Positions 32,139 to 41,013 of a stretch of DNA of 64,000 bases are shown piece by piece. Position 1 is the stretch's first letter; each line of letters starts with the position of its first letter. Origin of the DNA: Hungatella hathewayi (lineage in GTDB: Bacteria; Bacillota; Clostridia; Lachnospirales; Lachnospiraceae); NCBI GenBank assembly GCA_025149285.1, contig CP102274.1, positions 1,875,501 to 1,939,500 on the forward strand, read 5' to 3'. Under the pieces are notes generated by a model that did not search any database, was not told the DNA's origin, and saw nothing but the letters and a program-made list of their open reading frames with translations. The position numbers and the translations under genes are program-made.

Positions 32139-33176
32139 ATGGAAGAATTGAGAACTCAATTCTTAAATCAAATAGACAATCTTCTTCAGAATGCGCGTAA
32201 CAGTGTTAAAACAGCAGTTAATCTGACGATGGTTTATACGTATTATGATATCGGTCGTATGATAATTGAAGAAGAGCAGAATGGTGTTAATCGCGCAGAG
32301 TATGGAAAATATATTCTGAATCAATTATCTGTGTATTTAACAGATAAATTTGGAAAAGGATTTTCTGTTACTAATTTGAAACAAATGCGTCAATTTTATA
32401 TGATTTATTCGCACGATAAAATTGGTCAGACGCTGTCTGACCAATCCAAAGAACTATCATCGGTTGAGCCAAAACGTAAGTTTGTCTTAAGCTGGTCACA
32501 TTATCTCCAGTTAATGAGGATTACCAATGCTAATGAACGTCATTTTTACGAAATTGAAGCGATGAAGAATGGATGGAGTTTATCAGAATTGAAACGCCAG
32601 TTCAATAGCTCTTTATATGAACGATTAGCGTTAAGTAAAGATAAAAAAGCAGTGGCACGGCTTGCTGCTGAAGGGCAGGTAGTCGAGTCACCACAGGACT
32701 TAATTAAAGACCCTTATATTTTAGAGTTTTTGGGGGTGCCGGAATTACCTGAATATTCAGAAACGGAGTTAGAAAGTAAAATTATTGATAATCTGCAAAA
32801 ATTCCTGCTGGAATTAGGTACTGGATTTGCCTTCGTAGGCAGACAAGTGCGATTTACTTTTGATGAAGAACATTTTAGAGTGGATTTAGTGTTCTTTAAC
32901 AGGCTTCTTCGATGTTTTGTTCTATTTGATTTGAAAATAGGCGAATTAAAACATCAGGATATTGGTCAGATGCAGATGTATGTAAATTACTATGATCGAA
33001 AGGTTAAATTACCAGAGGAGAATCAAACGATTGGTATAATACTATGCAAAGATAAGAAGCAATCTATTGTAGAAATGACTCTGCCGGAAAGTAACAATCA
33101 AATATTTGCAAGTAAATATGAGACAATATTACCAAGTAAAGAGGACTTAAAAAGGTTATTGGAACAGCAATCGTAA
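32139..33176 (+). CDS. YhcG-family (DUF1016) PD-(D/E)XK nuclease domain protein
   Basis: ATG 32139 has TGGAGGT at good spacing. The 345-residue protein has the DUF1016 N-terminal helical domain (ARNSVKTAVNLTMVYTYYD, GRMIIEEEQNG, FSVTNLKQMRQFY, LSWSHYLQLMRI). Its C-terminal nuclease half has FVGRQVRF, then the core RVDLVFFNRLLRCFVLFDLK, where the Asp and Asp-x-Lys fit the PD-(D/E)XK site. Biochemical functions of the family are poorly known; members are linked to mobile DNA and defence-type neighbourhoods. The gene is visibly A+T-richer than the helicases and kinase upstream, suggesting acquisition by transfer. A terminator follows. Confidence 0.85.
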   Translation: MEELRTQFLNQIDNLLQNARNSVKTAVNLTMVYTYYDIGRMIIEEEQNGVNRAEYGKYILNQLSVYLTDKFGKGFSVTNLKQMRQFYMIYSHDKIGQTLSDQSKELSSVEPKRKFVLSWSHYLQLMRITNANERHFYEIEAMKNGWSLSELKRQFNSSLYERLALSKDKKAVARLAAEGQVVESPQDLIKDPYILEFLGVPELPEYSETELESKIIDNLQKFLLELGTGFAFVGRQVRFTFDEEHFRVDLVFFNRLLRCFVLFDLKIGELKHQDIGQMQMYVNYYDRKVKLPEENQTIGIILCKDKKQSIVEMTLPESNNQIFASKYETILPSKEDLKRLLEQQS

Positions 33177-33188
33177 ATACAGCGGTTT

Positions 33189-33231
33189 AAAAATCGGTTC
33201 CCTGCAGTAATTTCGCAGAGAACCGATTTTT
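33189..33231. terminator. bidirectional terminator between convergent genes
   Basis: AAAATCGGTTC (33190-33200) pairs with GAACCGATTTT (33220-33230). Flanking A and T runs let it serve both the YhcG gene (plus) and the lipoprotein gene (minus). Confidence 0.8.
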
Positions 33232-33292
33232 ATGGTACTAACAAAAAAATATGGAAACGTTGTTTATGGTCATCAATCTATCATTTATATTT

Positions 33293-35656
33293 TCATACGT
33301 GCTTCGGATCCAGCAAAGGCGTATAGACCTCCCGGCTCCCATTCATCTCAATAAGCACAGAGTGTGCCGGGATTTCAATATTCTCATACTGATAAGAGGA
33401 ATCACCGAAATTAGCCACTGCAGCCACGACCGCATCCCCGCTGCCCCCGAACACAGTTTTCTGCACGCTGCCATCCTCGCTCTTATATTCGAAACCGGTC
33501 ATTTCCTTGGTGACAGCCGTTTGGCTGAAGTCCGACCAGACGGTTTGATGGCGGAGAATGTCATCTTTATAATCTGACCATTCCACTGCATCCAGGTGAT
33601 AAAGCGGTGGAACGTTGTACAGAATTTCCCGTATCATACGATCCGCGGTTGCTCCTTTAATTTTAAAGGTCGACCAGTCCCAGTGGTAGCTGGTGATGAC
33701 AGAATCATTGTAGACGAGCTTGAAAAGAGGGGTGTCGTATTTCGGGTCCACAAAGATGGTATGGTACTGGTCTTTTACCGGAATCCGTTTGGAAAAATGC
33801 TCTGCGGCTCCGCCGTTCGGGTTGTAATACTTTCCAATATAATAGTCGCTGTCCCGATTCTTTTTCATGTCCTCATCCATCCAGGCAAATGTCTTTAGTT
33901 CTATCCCATGGGCGTATGCGATATCAGAGGCCGCGAAATCATTGCCGCCCTCCGAGCCGATGACGAGATGGTACTGGTCTCTGATGTAAGACATACGTTC
34001 CAGCCTGGCAGCAAGGTCTTCCTCTTGTGTGGTGATATGAGAAGGTGTGTAATCATCATAAATCTCTCCGGTTGCGTCACAGTCGATAAACCAGGAGTTA
34101 AACGGCAGCTGGTTGGACATAATGGTTTCCATACGATTTTTGACGACAGGAAGCGACAGGGCGGGATTTAATTTGCGGCCGACGTTCTGAAAGCCGCTTT
34201 CCGGTTTGCCGTTATGATCCCTTATGACAGCGTTTTCATACAGGGACTGATCATCAAACTGAGCGGTAATCCACTGCTCCCTGTCCGGCTCGTGAATCGA
34301 ATGGTAGGAGTCGTAGCTGGCGATGAGATAATCCTGGCTGACCGCAGTTTCGACCAGCTCCGGTTTCATATACGCCTGTTCCCAGCTGTTTAAGCCGATC
34401 CATGCATGGTCGATGCCGCCTTCCTTCATTTCCTGAAGCAGAGTTACCGTCTGGGAATCCATCCACTGTCCGGCATCGGCAAATACTTCCGGTAAATTTG
34501 CCGCGACAGCATATTTGTGAACCTGAATCCGTTCCGTTTCACTTAAATTATCATATCCTTTTGCCAGGAGAACCTCTAACTCTGAAGAACTCTGAGTAAA
34601 GACAGAGGGCTCCCAGAAATCGTCCCGCTTCAAAAGCTGGCTGATGTAGCTGCAGATTACATTTTTCTGATATTCTGCCACGTAGTCCTGGCCCTGTATT
34701 TCCTTCAGGACAGCTGTAAATTCCTGACCATTTTCCAGGCGTCCGGCAAATGACAGAAAATATTCCATGGCCGGAGAGGAAAGGGACATTCGCAATGCCT
34801 GCCAGTTGATATCATCCGCTGATATGGCGAAATCTCCCCAAAGATAGATGAAAGGAGCACCGTACAGCTTACGGATATTGGGATTTGTCTCCGCTTTCTG
34901 TTCCAGGGTGGTAAATTGTCCCTGCTCGATTACGTAATTGCGATACAGCTTGGCTGCGCTGACAGGATCCTTGTCCGTGATGTAAATTCGAAATCTGTTT
35001 GTCCGGTTATTATCGATCGCCGGATACTGATGGGAAACAGAGAACGCGATGGGGGAATCCGACGTAAAATTCATCTGTGTCCGGTAAGGATCTTCCATAA
35101 CAAATAGGAGGTTGTAGCTTCCTGCGGATGAGATCCAGAACGGCATGGAAAGCTGCTCCATTACCTGAAATTCCCCGCCATTTAAATAATCGGACCAGGC
35201 CGGATCGTCCGCAGGTACCCGTTTGCCTTCGCCAAAGGGAAAATAGTAGGTATCTGCGGAGATAACGGGCCATGTAAAGGAATTGTCGTTCTCATTTTCC
35301 GAGGTAATCTCTACACTTAAATAGTCCTTTTCGGGAGTCAGGGAAACTGATATCTGTTCATCGGGATAGCGCCAACTGACAGTATCTCCGACTTTTCCAT
35401 AGTCCAGTACGGTTCTTCGTTCCCCCTTAGCAGCTGCCGTTATAAGCGTCTGTTCCACCTCAAAGGTCAGAGTAAATTCTTCCGGCTCTGCCTCAAAATC
35501 AAAGGGAAGTCCGGTATACTGGGATTCAAAGACCTCCGTTTCCACCGGGACGGCCGCAGATGACGGTTCCGGATTCTGGCTGTTGGACGCACAGCCGGTT
35601 AGAACCAGGGCCAATGGCAGAAGCAGGCTCGGTTTTCTAGACAGTAAATATTTCAT
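33293..35656 (-). CDS. large lipoprotein, glycoside-hydrolase-like (DUF5696-type)
   Basis: The start ATG 35656 has AAAGGAGT five bases before it and begins a lipoprotein signal peptide (LVLTGC, Cys 22); the longer frame upstream lacks these. The 787-residue product has an N-terminal beta-rich region followed by a barrel-like part: GIDHAWIGLNSWEQ, NSWFIDCDATGEIYDDYTPSH and VIGSEGGNDFAASDIAYAHG with conserved Asp and Glu residues, and a C-terminal beta-sandwich. This resembles GH101-like/DUF5696 proteins of Clostridia, thought to act on glycans at the cell surface. The catalytic residues are not established. It is a single gene, facing the YhcG gene across a terminator. Confidence 0.65.
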   Translation of the reverse strand: MKYLLSRKPSLLLPLALVLTGCASNSQNPEPSSAAVPVETEVFESQYTGLPFDFEAEPEEFTLTFEVEQTLITAAAKGERRTVLDYGKVGDTVSWRYPDEQISVSLTPEKDYLSVEITSENENDNSFTWPVISADTYYFPFGEGKRVPADDPAWSDYLNGGEFQVMEQLSMPFWISSAGSYNLLFVMEDPYRTQMNFTSDSPIAFSVSHQYPAIDNNRTNRFRIYITDKDPVSAAKLYRNYVIEQGQFTTLEQKAETNPNIRKLYGAPFIYLWGDFAISADDINWQALRMSLSSPAMEYFLSFAGRLENGQEFTAVLKEIQGQDYVAEYQKNVICSYISQLLKRDDFWEPSVFTQSSSELEVLLAKGYDNLSETERIQVHKYAVAANLPEVFADAGQWMDSQTVTLLQEMKEGGIDHAWIGLNSWEQAYMKPELVETAVSQDYLIASYDSYHSIHEPDREQWITAQFDDQSLYENAVIRDHNGKPESGFQNVGRKLNPALSLPVVKNRMETIMSNQLPFNSWFIDCDATGEIYDDYTPSHITTQEEDLAARLERMSYIRDQYHLVIGSEGGNDFAASDIAYAHGIELKTFAWMDEDMKKNRDSDYYIGKYYNPNGGAAEHFSKRIPVKDQYHTIFVDPKYDTPLFKLVYNDSVITSYHWDWSTFKIKGATADRMIREILYNVPPLYHLDAVEWSDYKDDILRHQTVWSDFSQTAVTKEMTGFEYKSEDGSVQKTVFGGSGDAVVAAVANFGDSSYQYENIEIPAHSVLIEMNGSREVYTPLLDPKHV

Positions 35657-36074
35657 TTTATACTCCTTTTCTTGATTTTTCATTTTTGCGCGCAGGGAAT
35701 CGGAAGGACAGGAATGCATATCCAGCCGATGACTGCCGTAAGAGTCCAATACTTGCTGCTGATGATTCAAATACCTTATGCCAGTTTGCTTCCTGCTGCT
35801 TACGCTATTCCTGACAGGATACCTGCCATGAACAGCTGTATATCGGGCATTTGATTCATACAGAGGGGATTATAAGGCTCGGTTGTTACATTCATGTGAC
35901 AAAATAGACATGGATTGACAATTTACATGACTGGAATGATATGAAAAAAGGAATGCAGGATGGTCGGTTGCTTTTCTTCCAGAGTCCGCTTATAATAAAT
36001 CAGCAGGCTGTAAAGGCAAATTCCAACAGATACAGAAAAATCACCATACCAAATTACCGGATAAGGAGACTACA
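35657..36074. other. intergenic region without recognised gene
   Basis: A TTGACA (35915-35920) with a weak GATATG 17 bases later could have served the downstream XRE relic. Short frames here have no family resemblance. Confidence 0.4.
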
Positions 36075-36167
36075 ATGGAGTTTGACGAAAAGCTGCAGCA
36101 ACACAGAAAAAAGAATAATCTCACCTAAGAACAGCTTGCAGAGTAGCTGTTCGTATCGAGGACAGCG
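36075..36167 (+). pseudogene. relic of an XRE/Cro-type regulator with two in-frame stops
   Basis: ATG 36075 follows AAGGAG. The translation is MEFDEKLQQHRKKNNLT, stop, EQLAE, stop, LFVSRTA, after which similarity ends. Clostridial XRE regulators commonly start with a K-L-Q-Q-L-R-K-x-x-x-L-T-Q-E-Q-L-A-E-Q-L-x-V-S-R-T-A-I-S-K-W-E-type helix-turn-helix, so both stops (TAA and TAG) stand where glutamine is expected. Only about the first 30 codons survive. Confidence 0.75.
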
Positions 36168-36469
36168 GACAACCGTCAAGACTGAAATGAACGGATTTAC
36201 ACTCGCCTTGACAGCCGCCCGACGTCCCGCTGAATGGGTGAACGAGCGGCCAATCCTTCAAAGTGTTTGGCCACTCTCTTTCTGATTTTGAAGCGTTCCT
36301 TTTCTCAAAATTGAAATAGGCGGGAAGCCATTTTGGGGCTTTCTCGCCTTGATTACCCTTTAGCAAAGGCGGGTGGGACTGTCTACGATAACACATTTGT
36401 GCGCCACTCATCTTGACTGTGGGTTAGCTTTGTTATTTTCTCGATAAGTAGAATGCTGTTAGTCAAATC
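36168..36469. other. non-coding scar next to the split phosphotransferase gene
   Basis: No gene recognised. An inverted repeat GTGTTTGGCCACT/AGCGGCCAATCC-like segment and a 97-codon minus-strand frame (36121-36411) are present, but the frame has no ribosome site and I cannot tie it to a family. It lies between two decayed genes and is probably a remnant of a mobile element. Confidence 0.35.
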
Positions 36470-37033
36470 TTAACTTTCATATTGTCGATAAAATTCAATA
36501 ATATTAAGATATTCTGCAATATCATTCTCTGATACGTCTATACATTTTAAATATTTATCAGCTAAAGAACCATCAAACTGCTTAATAAGAAAATAGGTTC
36601 TTGCTATATCATATACAGCAGGGCCACGGCATACATTCATAAAATCAATAATAACAGGAGTTCCATCTGACATTATTAATATATTATTTGGATGTAAATC
36701 TCCATGCAATAGACAATCATCATCAGGCAAAGAACTTATAGTATTAAAAATCACTTGATTATTTATTTTTTTATTCTTTAAAATTGCAATTAAGTATTCT
36801 TTATATGATAAAACATTTTTAGTATGATGTGCAAGAATGTCTAGTTGCAAGTTTACAAATATATTTAAATATTCATCTAAATTTGTTTCGTTTTCCATCA
36901 TAATATTTAAAAGTGTTTTTCCATCAATCCGTTCATAGATAATCCCTTTACGATTTTCTATCGTAATCATTTGGAAAGGTTTAGGAATTTTAATTCTATT
37001 TTTACTTTCTAGGAAACTTCGCAAATCGGCCAA
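36470..37033 (-). pseudogene. C-terminal part of an APH/choline-kinase-like phosphotransferase split by an IS
   Basis: About 187 codons on the minus strand contain the APH kinase core: IIYERIDGKTLLNIM, the catalytic Brenner loop CLLHGDLHPNNIL (His-Gly-Asp) and the metal site VIIDFMNVCRGP followed by YDIARTYFL. The expected N-lobe is missing here but is found at 38407-38547 on the same strand, on the other side of an IS91-type element. Joining them gives SKEM followed by ADLRSFLESKN, a plausible junction. The whole region is A+T-rich. Such genes are often of unknown substrate; resistance cannot be claimed. Confidence 0.8.
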
Positions 37034-38406
37034 GATAGTGTATAATGGACTTGAAATAAAAAATCACATAACAAAAGAGCGAATGTAGTGATTCGCCACG
37101 ACGTTGATTATGTAGTTTTTTGTTTTGGTTTAGACTGCGCTGTCTGACGGCAAAGAAAGAATAAGGGGCATGGAACTATCCATAACCCATTACCTTTCGG
37201 AATCGTTCAAACAGCGCAGTTTTTTTGTAGTAAACTTCTAAAACCAACATAGAAGTGCCACACTTCGGACATTTGAGTGGGTCATATCCAAACGTCAGAA
37301 TAATCGAGTTACGCCAATCCAGAAGACTGGAAAGATAGCGTTGTTTCTGAGGGGATAAACATTGCCGAAGATTTTTTTCCTGTTTATGATGTTTTGCATA
37401 AATACCGTAGTAACGAACCATTTTGAAGTGCTTGTCAGGGATATGAATAATCAGGCGTTTTATAAAATCAATGACGGGGAGGCATTCTGTAACCGTCTTG
37501 TGATCCTCATGCCTGGTGTAATGAAACGTCACGGAGTCACCATCGTAAGAATCAATTCTGGAGGCAGCAATAACCGGTCGTCCGAGATATCGGCTGATAT
37601 ACTTAATGGTGATATCAGGAGAGCAGAGATTGGGTTTGGCACGGACATAAAAACCATCCGGGTGATCCTTATAAATCTGATTTTTAAGTTTAAGGAAAGA
37701 AGAACCGAGTTTATGCGCAAGTTTTTCTAAAAGAACCTTACGGAAAGCAAAGCGTAAAAATCTGAAATCAAAATGTTTGTTTGGACGCCAGGAGGTAAAA
37801 TTACCGGCCCCGCCCTCGGAAATGAGCGCATGGATATGAGGATTCCATTTGAGGTCTCTACCAAAAGAGTGAAGGACACAAATAAACCCGGGAGTAAAGT
37901 TTTCAGTTTTATTAAGTTTAGAAAACATACGGAGGACGACATCTCGGACGGCATGAAAAAGACAATTCAAAAGAGAATGGTCCTTAAGAAAGTATATGCG
38001 AAGTTCCTCTGGAATCGTAAAGACACAGTGTCTGTGGTTACAGGAAATGAGCTTGCAGGACATACGAAAAGCCCGTTTCTGATTATACATGTTACCACAA
38101 GATGGACAGAAACGGCTTTTGCAGGAAAAAGGTACAGATTTAAGTTTACCACAATGGGGACAGCCGTAGACAGCTTGTCCATAAGAAGGATCGTGGCAAT
38201 GGATCATACGTTTGATGTTATCCATAACATTTTTGCCAGGACGAAGAGCATACTGGATGTACTCAAAGTGGTCACTGAAAATAGTTTGAAGAATGTTCTT
38301 TTTATACATAAGAATATTTTACAACAAAAAGTGACAAAGGAAAACCCCAAAACCCCTCATGAGTGAGGGGCAGGGGAGTTGAGAGTGCCGAAGGCACTTT
38401 GTTCTA
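37034..38406 (-). mobile_element. IS91-type insertion sequence (boundaries approximate)
   Basis: The element holds one HUH transposase gene and interrupts the phosphotransferase gene. There are no terminal inverted repeats or target duplication, as expected for the IS91 family. At the 3' side of the transposase gene (the presumed oriIS) lies a hairpin GCGAAT/ATTCGC (37079-37096), close to CTTG (CAAG on the minus strand) at 37050-37053; another CAAG lies at 37031-37034. The opposite end has hairpins CCCCTCA/TGAGGGG (38353-38370) and GTGCC/GGCAC (38385-38397). Ends could be off by about 20 bases. Confidence 0.75.
37176..38309 (-). CDS. IS91-family HUH transposase
   Basis: The 377-residue product has an N-terminal zinc-binding domain (CPHCGKLKSVPFSCKSRFCP, then the CG of CGNMYNQKRA), the HUH motif NPHIHALISEGG, the downstream tyrosine motif KYISRYLGRP and a C-terminal Cys pair (KCPKCGTSMLVLE). 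This is the Y1/Y2 rolling-circle transposase architecture of IS91/ISCR elements. The reading frame is intact, so the element may still be active. It is transcribed in the same direction as the gene it interrupts. Confidence 0.9.
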   Translation of the reverse strand: MYKKNILQTIFSDHFEYIQYALRPGKNVMDNIKRMIHCHDPSYGQAVYGCPHCGKLKSVPFSCKSRFCPSCGNMYNQKRAFRMSCKLISCNHRHCVFTIPEELRIYFLKDHSLLNCLFHAVRDVVLRMFSKLNKTENFTPGFICVLHSFGRDLKWNPHIHALISEGGAGNFTSWRPNKHFDFRFLRFAFRKVLLEKLAHKLGSSFLKLKNQIYKDHPDGFYVRAKPNLCSPDITIKYISRYLGRPVIAASRIDSYDGDSVTFHYTRHEDHKTVTECLPVIDFIKRLIIHIPDKHFKMVRYYGIYAKHHKQEKNLRQCLSPQKQRYLSSLLDWRNSIILTFGYDPLKCPKCGTSMLVLEVYYKKTALFERFRKVMGYG

Positions 38407-38547
38407 CATTTCTTTGGAATTCCGAAATTCGAGTGCAACATACTTATCTGGATATCCTTCATAGAAAAGTTTACAAACTCTTTTGTTTCCGTAGTCAAAA
38501 ACTTCTGCCGTATTTCCTTTACCTAATAACTTCATATTTTCAAGCAT
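38407..38547 (-). pseudogene. N-terminal part of the split phosphotransferase gene
   Basis: ATG 38547 is preceded by GGGAGG. Forty-seven codons encode an N-lobe: KLLGKGNTAEVFDYGNK is the Gly-rich nucleotide loop and RVCKLFYEGYPDKYVALEF supplies the lysine strand. The frame runs into TAG in the IS right after SKEM. The remaining kinase domain continues at 37033 on the same strand. Confidence 0.8.
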
Positions 38548-38564
38548 TTTATCCTCCCTATAAA

Positions 38565-38932
38565 TTCGTATTTGAACTGTTCGGTGTGAACCCGATGTGG
38601 TTAACGTAAGTGAATGGCTGGGTGCCGTCGCCATGGCGACGGCGTTCGGGTTTATCATGGCAGGGCTGTTCCAGCTTGTAACACGCAGAAGCATCTGGAA
38701 GGTCGATGTCCCGATTCTGGTGTTGGGTGCATTTTATGGTATCCTTGCGGCCTGTTATGCGTTCTTTGAGGTCGTTGTCATCAATTACAGACCCGTTATT
38801 CTCACACAGGGATTAAAGGCGTCTTATCCGTCTTCCCATACGATGGCCTCCATCTGTATCATGGTTACAGCGCTGACCGCTCTGTTCTGTCTGGCGCTGC
38901 AGTATATAGGGGAACGATCCGCCAAAGCATAA
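38565..38932 (+). pseudogene. 5'-truncated, frameshifted PAP2-family phosphatase
   Basis: From about 38565 the plus strand encodes FELFGVNPMWLT, then a TAA in that frame at 38607-38609; in the +1 frame coding continues as VSEWLGAVAMATAFGF and runs to 38932. One base indel restores a continuous protein. The later part has YRPVILTQGLKASYPSSHTM, the P-S-(S/G)-H-T motif of PAP2 phosphatases, between hydrophobic helices. The N-terminal half and start are missing; the upstream sequence is the phosphotransferase leader. It is probably broken by the same events that brought in the phosphotransferase gene. Confidence 0.7.
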
Positions 38933-38942
38933 ACGGCAGATT

Positions 38943-40331
38943 CTAGAAAATGACCTCAAATGTAATTGTTTGGTCTTCCCGTATACAGCGGACCTGATAT
39001 CCGAACTTATCAGCGATTTTTTTGACGATCGGCAGACCGAGTCCGGTACCGGACAGCGCCTTGTTGCGGGAGGGTTCTCCGACATAGAACGGTTCCCAGA
39101 TCCGTTCCGTGTCCAGATCGTCATTTCCCAGATCGTTTGTGATCCGAAAACAGCACTGGCCTTCGTTTTTGACGAGTTCTGCATTTACGGTGCCGGAGGC
39201 GGCGTATTTTACTGCGTTGGAGAGCAGGTTGGAAAACAGTTCCGTGACCAGCTCTGCATTTCCCATGATTTCCAGATTCGGTGTGACGGCTGTGTTCAGG
39301 CTAAGACCCCGCTTGGAAAGAAAGAGTTTCTGCTCTGCGATGCATTCGAAAAGCAGCAGATCCAGCCTGATGGTGGTCAGAGGATATTCTTTCCTCTCAA
39401 TTCCCGACAGGTTCAGAAGCCGTTCTGTCATCTGCGACATCCGGCTGTTCTGCTGAATGATAGTTTCTAAAAAGGTGCCGTCGTCCAGCCCATCCCTGAT
39501 TCCTGAGGAATACATGCCGATCAGGGAGATAGGGGTCTTCAAATCGTGGGCCACGTCGCTTAAAAGCTGTTCCATCTGCTGATTTTTGGCCTGAAGCATA
39601 CTCTGATACTGCTGTATGGAAATGCTCATCTGGTTCATGCTGTCCGCAACGTGCTCCAGCTCATCGCGGGTGTTGATAATCAGCGTGCCGTACTCCTGAC
39701 GGGCGATCTCCTGCGAGAAACGCTCCATACGGCGCAGTGGATTGGTGATATGTTTTACCAGTAAATAGAGCAGTATTACGGTAATAATCAGGGAAATGGC
39801 ATGAAGCAGGATGCTGAAACGGTTGATAATCCCGATGAAGTCCGCCGTATTAGGAACAATGGCGGCGACCGCATACAAATGGGGGCCCACCGGAATATAT
39901 TCGACTAAAATACCATAGTTTAACTTGTCTTGCTGGTAAAGGCGAAACTGAAACCCCTTCTGGACGGCGGACAGATAATCCTGATCCCAGAGCCAGAATT
40001 TTTGGAAACCGAGCCCCTTCTCACGGAATTTTTCCCGCAGACTGCTGCTTAACGCATCGTAGTCGGAAGTATTGGAGGCGTACGTGATCAGCACATTATC
40101 GGAAGCCTCCAGGCTGGCGACGGCTTCATCCGGTGACATTCCGGCGTCTAAATATTCCCTTATGCGGCTGCCGGCCTGGCTGACATACTCTGTCTGCTGG
40201 CGGAGGTAATACCGCGCCGCCACCTTCGAATTGACAAAAAGCGTGGCGGCCAGAACCAATACCAGAATCGATGCCGTTCCACAGATAAATTTGGTGGAAA
40301 GCCGGTGGAATCGTCGGTTTTCTTTAGTCAT
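38943..40331 (-). CDS. two-component sensor histidine kinase
   Basis: The 462-residue product has a transmembrane helix at residues about 15-35, an extracytoplasmic sensing region, a second helix near 170-190 (LLHAISLIITVILLYLLV), a HAMP domain (HITNPLRRMERFSQEIA), the phosphoacceptor His in SDVAHDLKTPISLIG, and the ATPase N box (LLSNAVKY) and G box (GTGLGLPIVKK). It autophosphorylates and transfers to the regulator encoded just upstream, whose gene it overlaps by eight bases. The signal is unknown. It converges with the broken PAP2 gene; PAP2 genes are common neighbours of such systems in Clostridia. Confidence 0.92.
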   Translation of the reverse strand: MTKENRRFHRLSTKFICGTASILVLVLAATLFVNSKVAARYYLRQQTEYVSQAGSRIREYLDAGMSPDEAVASLEASDNVLITYASNTSDYDALSSSLREKFREKGLGFQKFWLWDQDYLSAVQKGFQFRLYQQDKLNYGILVEYIPVGPHLYAVAAIVPNTADFIGIINRFSILLHAISLIITVILLYLLVKHITNPLRRMERFSQEIARQEYGTLIINTRDELEHVADSMNQMSISIQQYQSMLQAKNQQMEQLLSDVAHDLKTPISLIGMYSSGIRDGLDDGTFLETIIQQNSRMSQMTERLLNLSGIERKEYPLTTIRLDLLLFECIAEQKLFLSKRGLSLNTAVTPNLEIMGNAELVTELFSNLLSNAVKYAASGTVNAELVKNEGQCCFRITNDLGNDDLDTERIWEPFYVGEPSRNKALSGTGLGLPIVKKIADKFGYQVRCIREDQTITFEVIF

Positions 40332-40974
40332 GGCTGCCTCCCATCATGTACCCCATACCGATACGCGTCTGGATGAGATCTTCGCCGATCTTTTTACGAA
40401 GACGGCGGATATTCGTATCGACGGTGCGGGGGTCTCCCCCATAATCCATCCCCCACACGTGGTTCAAAAGCTGTTCCCGTGACAGTACGATGTTTTGATT
40501 GGAGAGAAAATACTTTAATAGTTCAAACTCTGTTTTGGTGAGGACCATCTTCTTGTGGTCTTTTGTCACCTCCATTGTGACCGGATTTAAGCGGATCTCA
40601 TGGAACTGCAGGACATCAGCCGCGTTGCACAGCTTTTTTATGCGAAGCAAAAGAACCTGGATATCAAAGGGCTTTCGCAGGTAATCGTCGGCGCCGCAGG
40701 AAAGGCCGGTTACCTCACTTTCGTTTTCTCCCTTGGCCGTCAGCATGAGAACCTTAACAGGTATGTTGAGGAGACGGATTTCCTTTAAGGTTTGAATTCC
40801 ATTCTGAACCGGCATCATCCAGTCTAAAAGTACCAGATCGACCGGGTGCTCTGTCAGAAAATCGACGGCGGCGCGGCCGTCGGAAACCACGTTTACCAGG
40901 TAGCCTTCGCGCTGGAGATAGAGCTTTAAGATTTTCTGCATTTCAGGATCGTCTTCTGCAATCAATAGTTTCAT
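40324..40974 (-). CDS. OmpR/PhoB-family response regulator
   Basis: The 216-residue protein has a receiver domain (acidic EDD near residue 8, phosphoacceptor Asp in LVLLDWMMPV, Lys in LMLTAKGENESE) and a C-terminal winged helix with VLTKTEFELLKYFL and TVDTNIRRLRKKIGED. ATG 40974 has AAAGGAG upstream. It is the first gene of the two-gene system with the kinase. Targets are not visible in the window. Confidence 0.93.
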   Translation of the reverse strand: MKLLIAEDDPEMQKILKLYLQREGYLVNVVSDGRAAVDFLTEHPVDLVLLDWMMPVQNGIQTLKEIRLLNIPVKVLMLTAKGENESEVTGLSCGADDYLRKPFDIQVLLLRIKKLCNAADVLQFHEIRLNPVTMEVTKDHKKMVLTKTEFELLKYFLSNQNIVLSREQLLNHVWGMDYGGDPRTVDTNIRRLRKKIGEDLIQTRIGMGYMMGGSHD

Positions 40975-41013
40975 GGTGGTCTCCTTTGCTGGGAATCATG
41001 CAGTACCAGTAAT

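Noticed and set aside
36121-36411. 97-codon minus-strand frame beside the XRE relic
   Set aside because: No ribosome site; it runs antisense through the XRE relic and I cannot connect it to a family.
36470-38547. Aminoglycoside resistance gene
   Set aside because: The kinase fold is shared by many small-molecule kinases, the substrate cannot be read from sequence, and the gene is interrupted.
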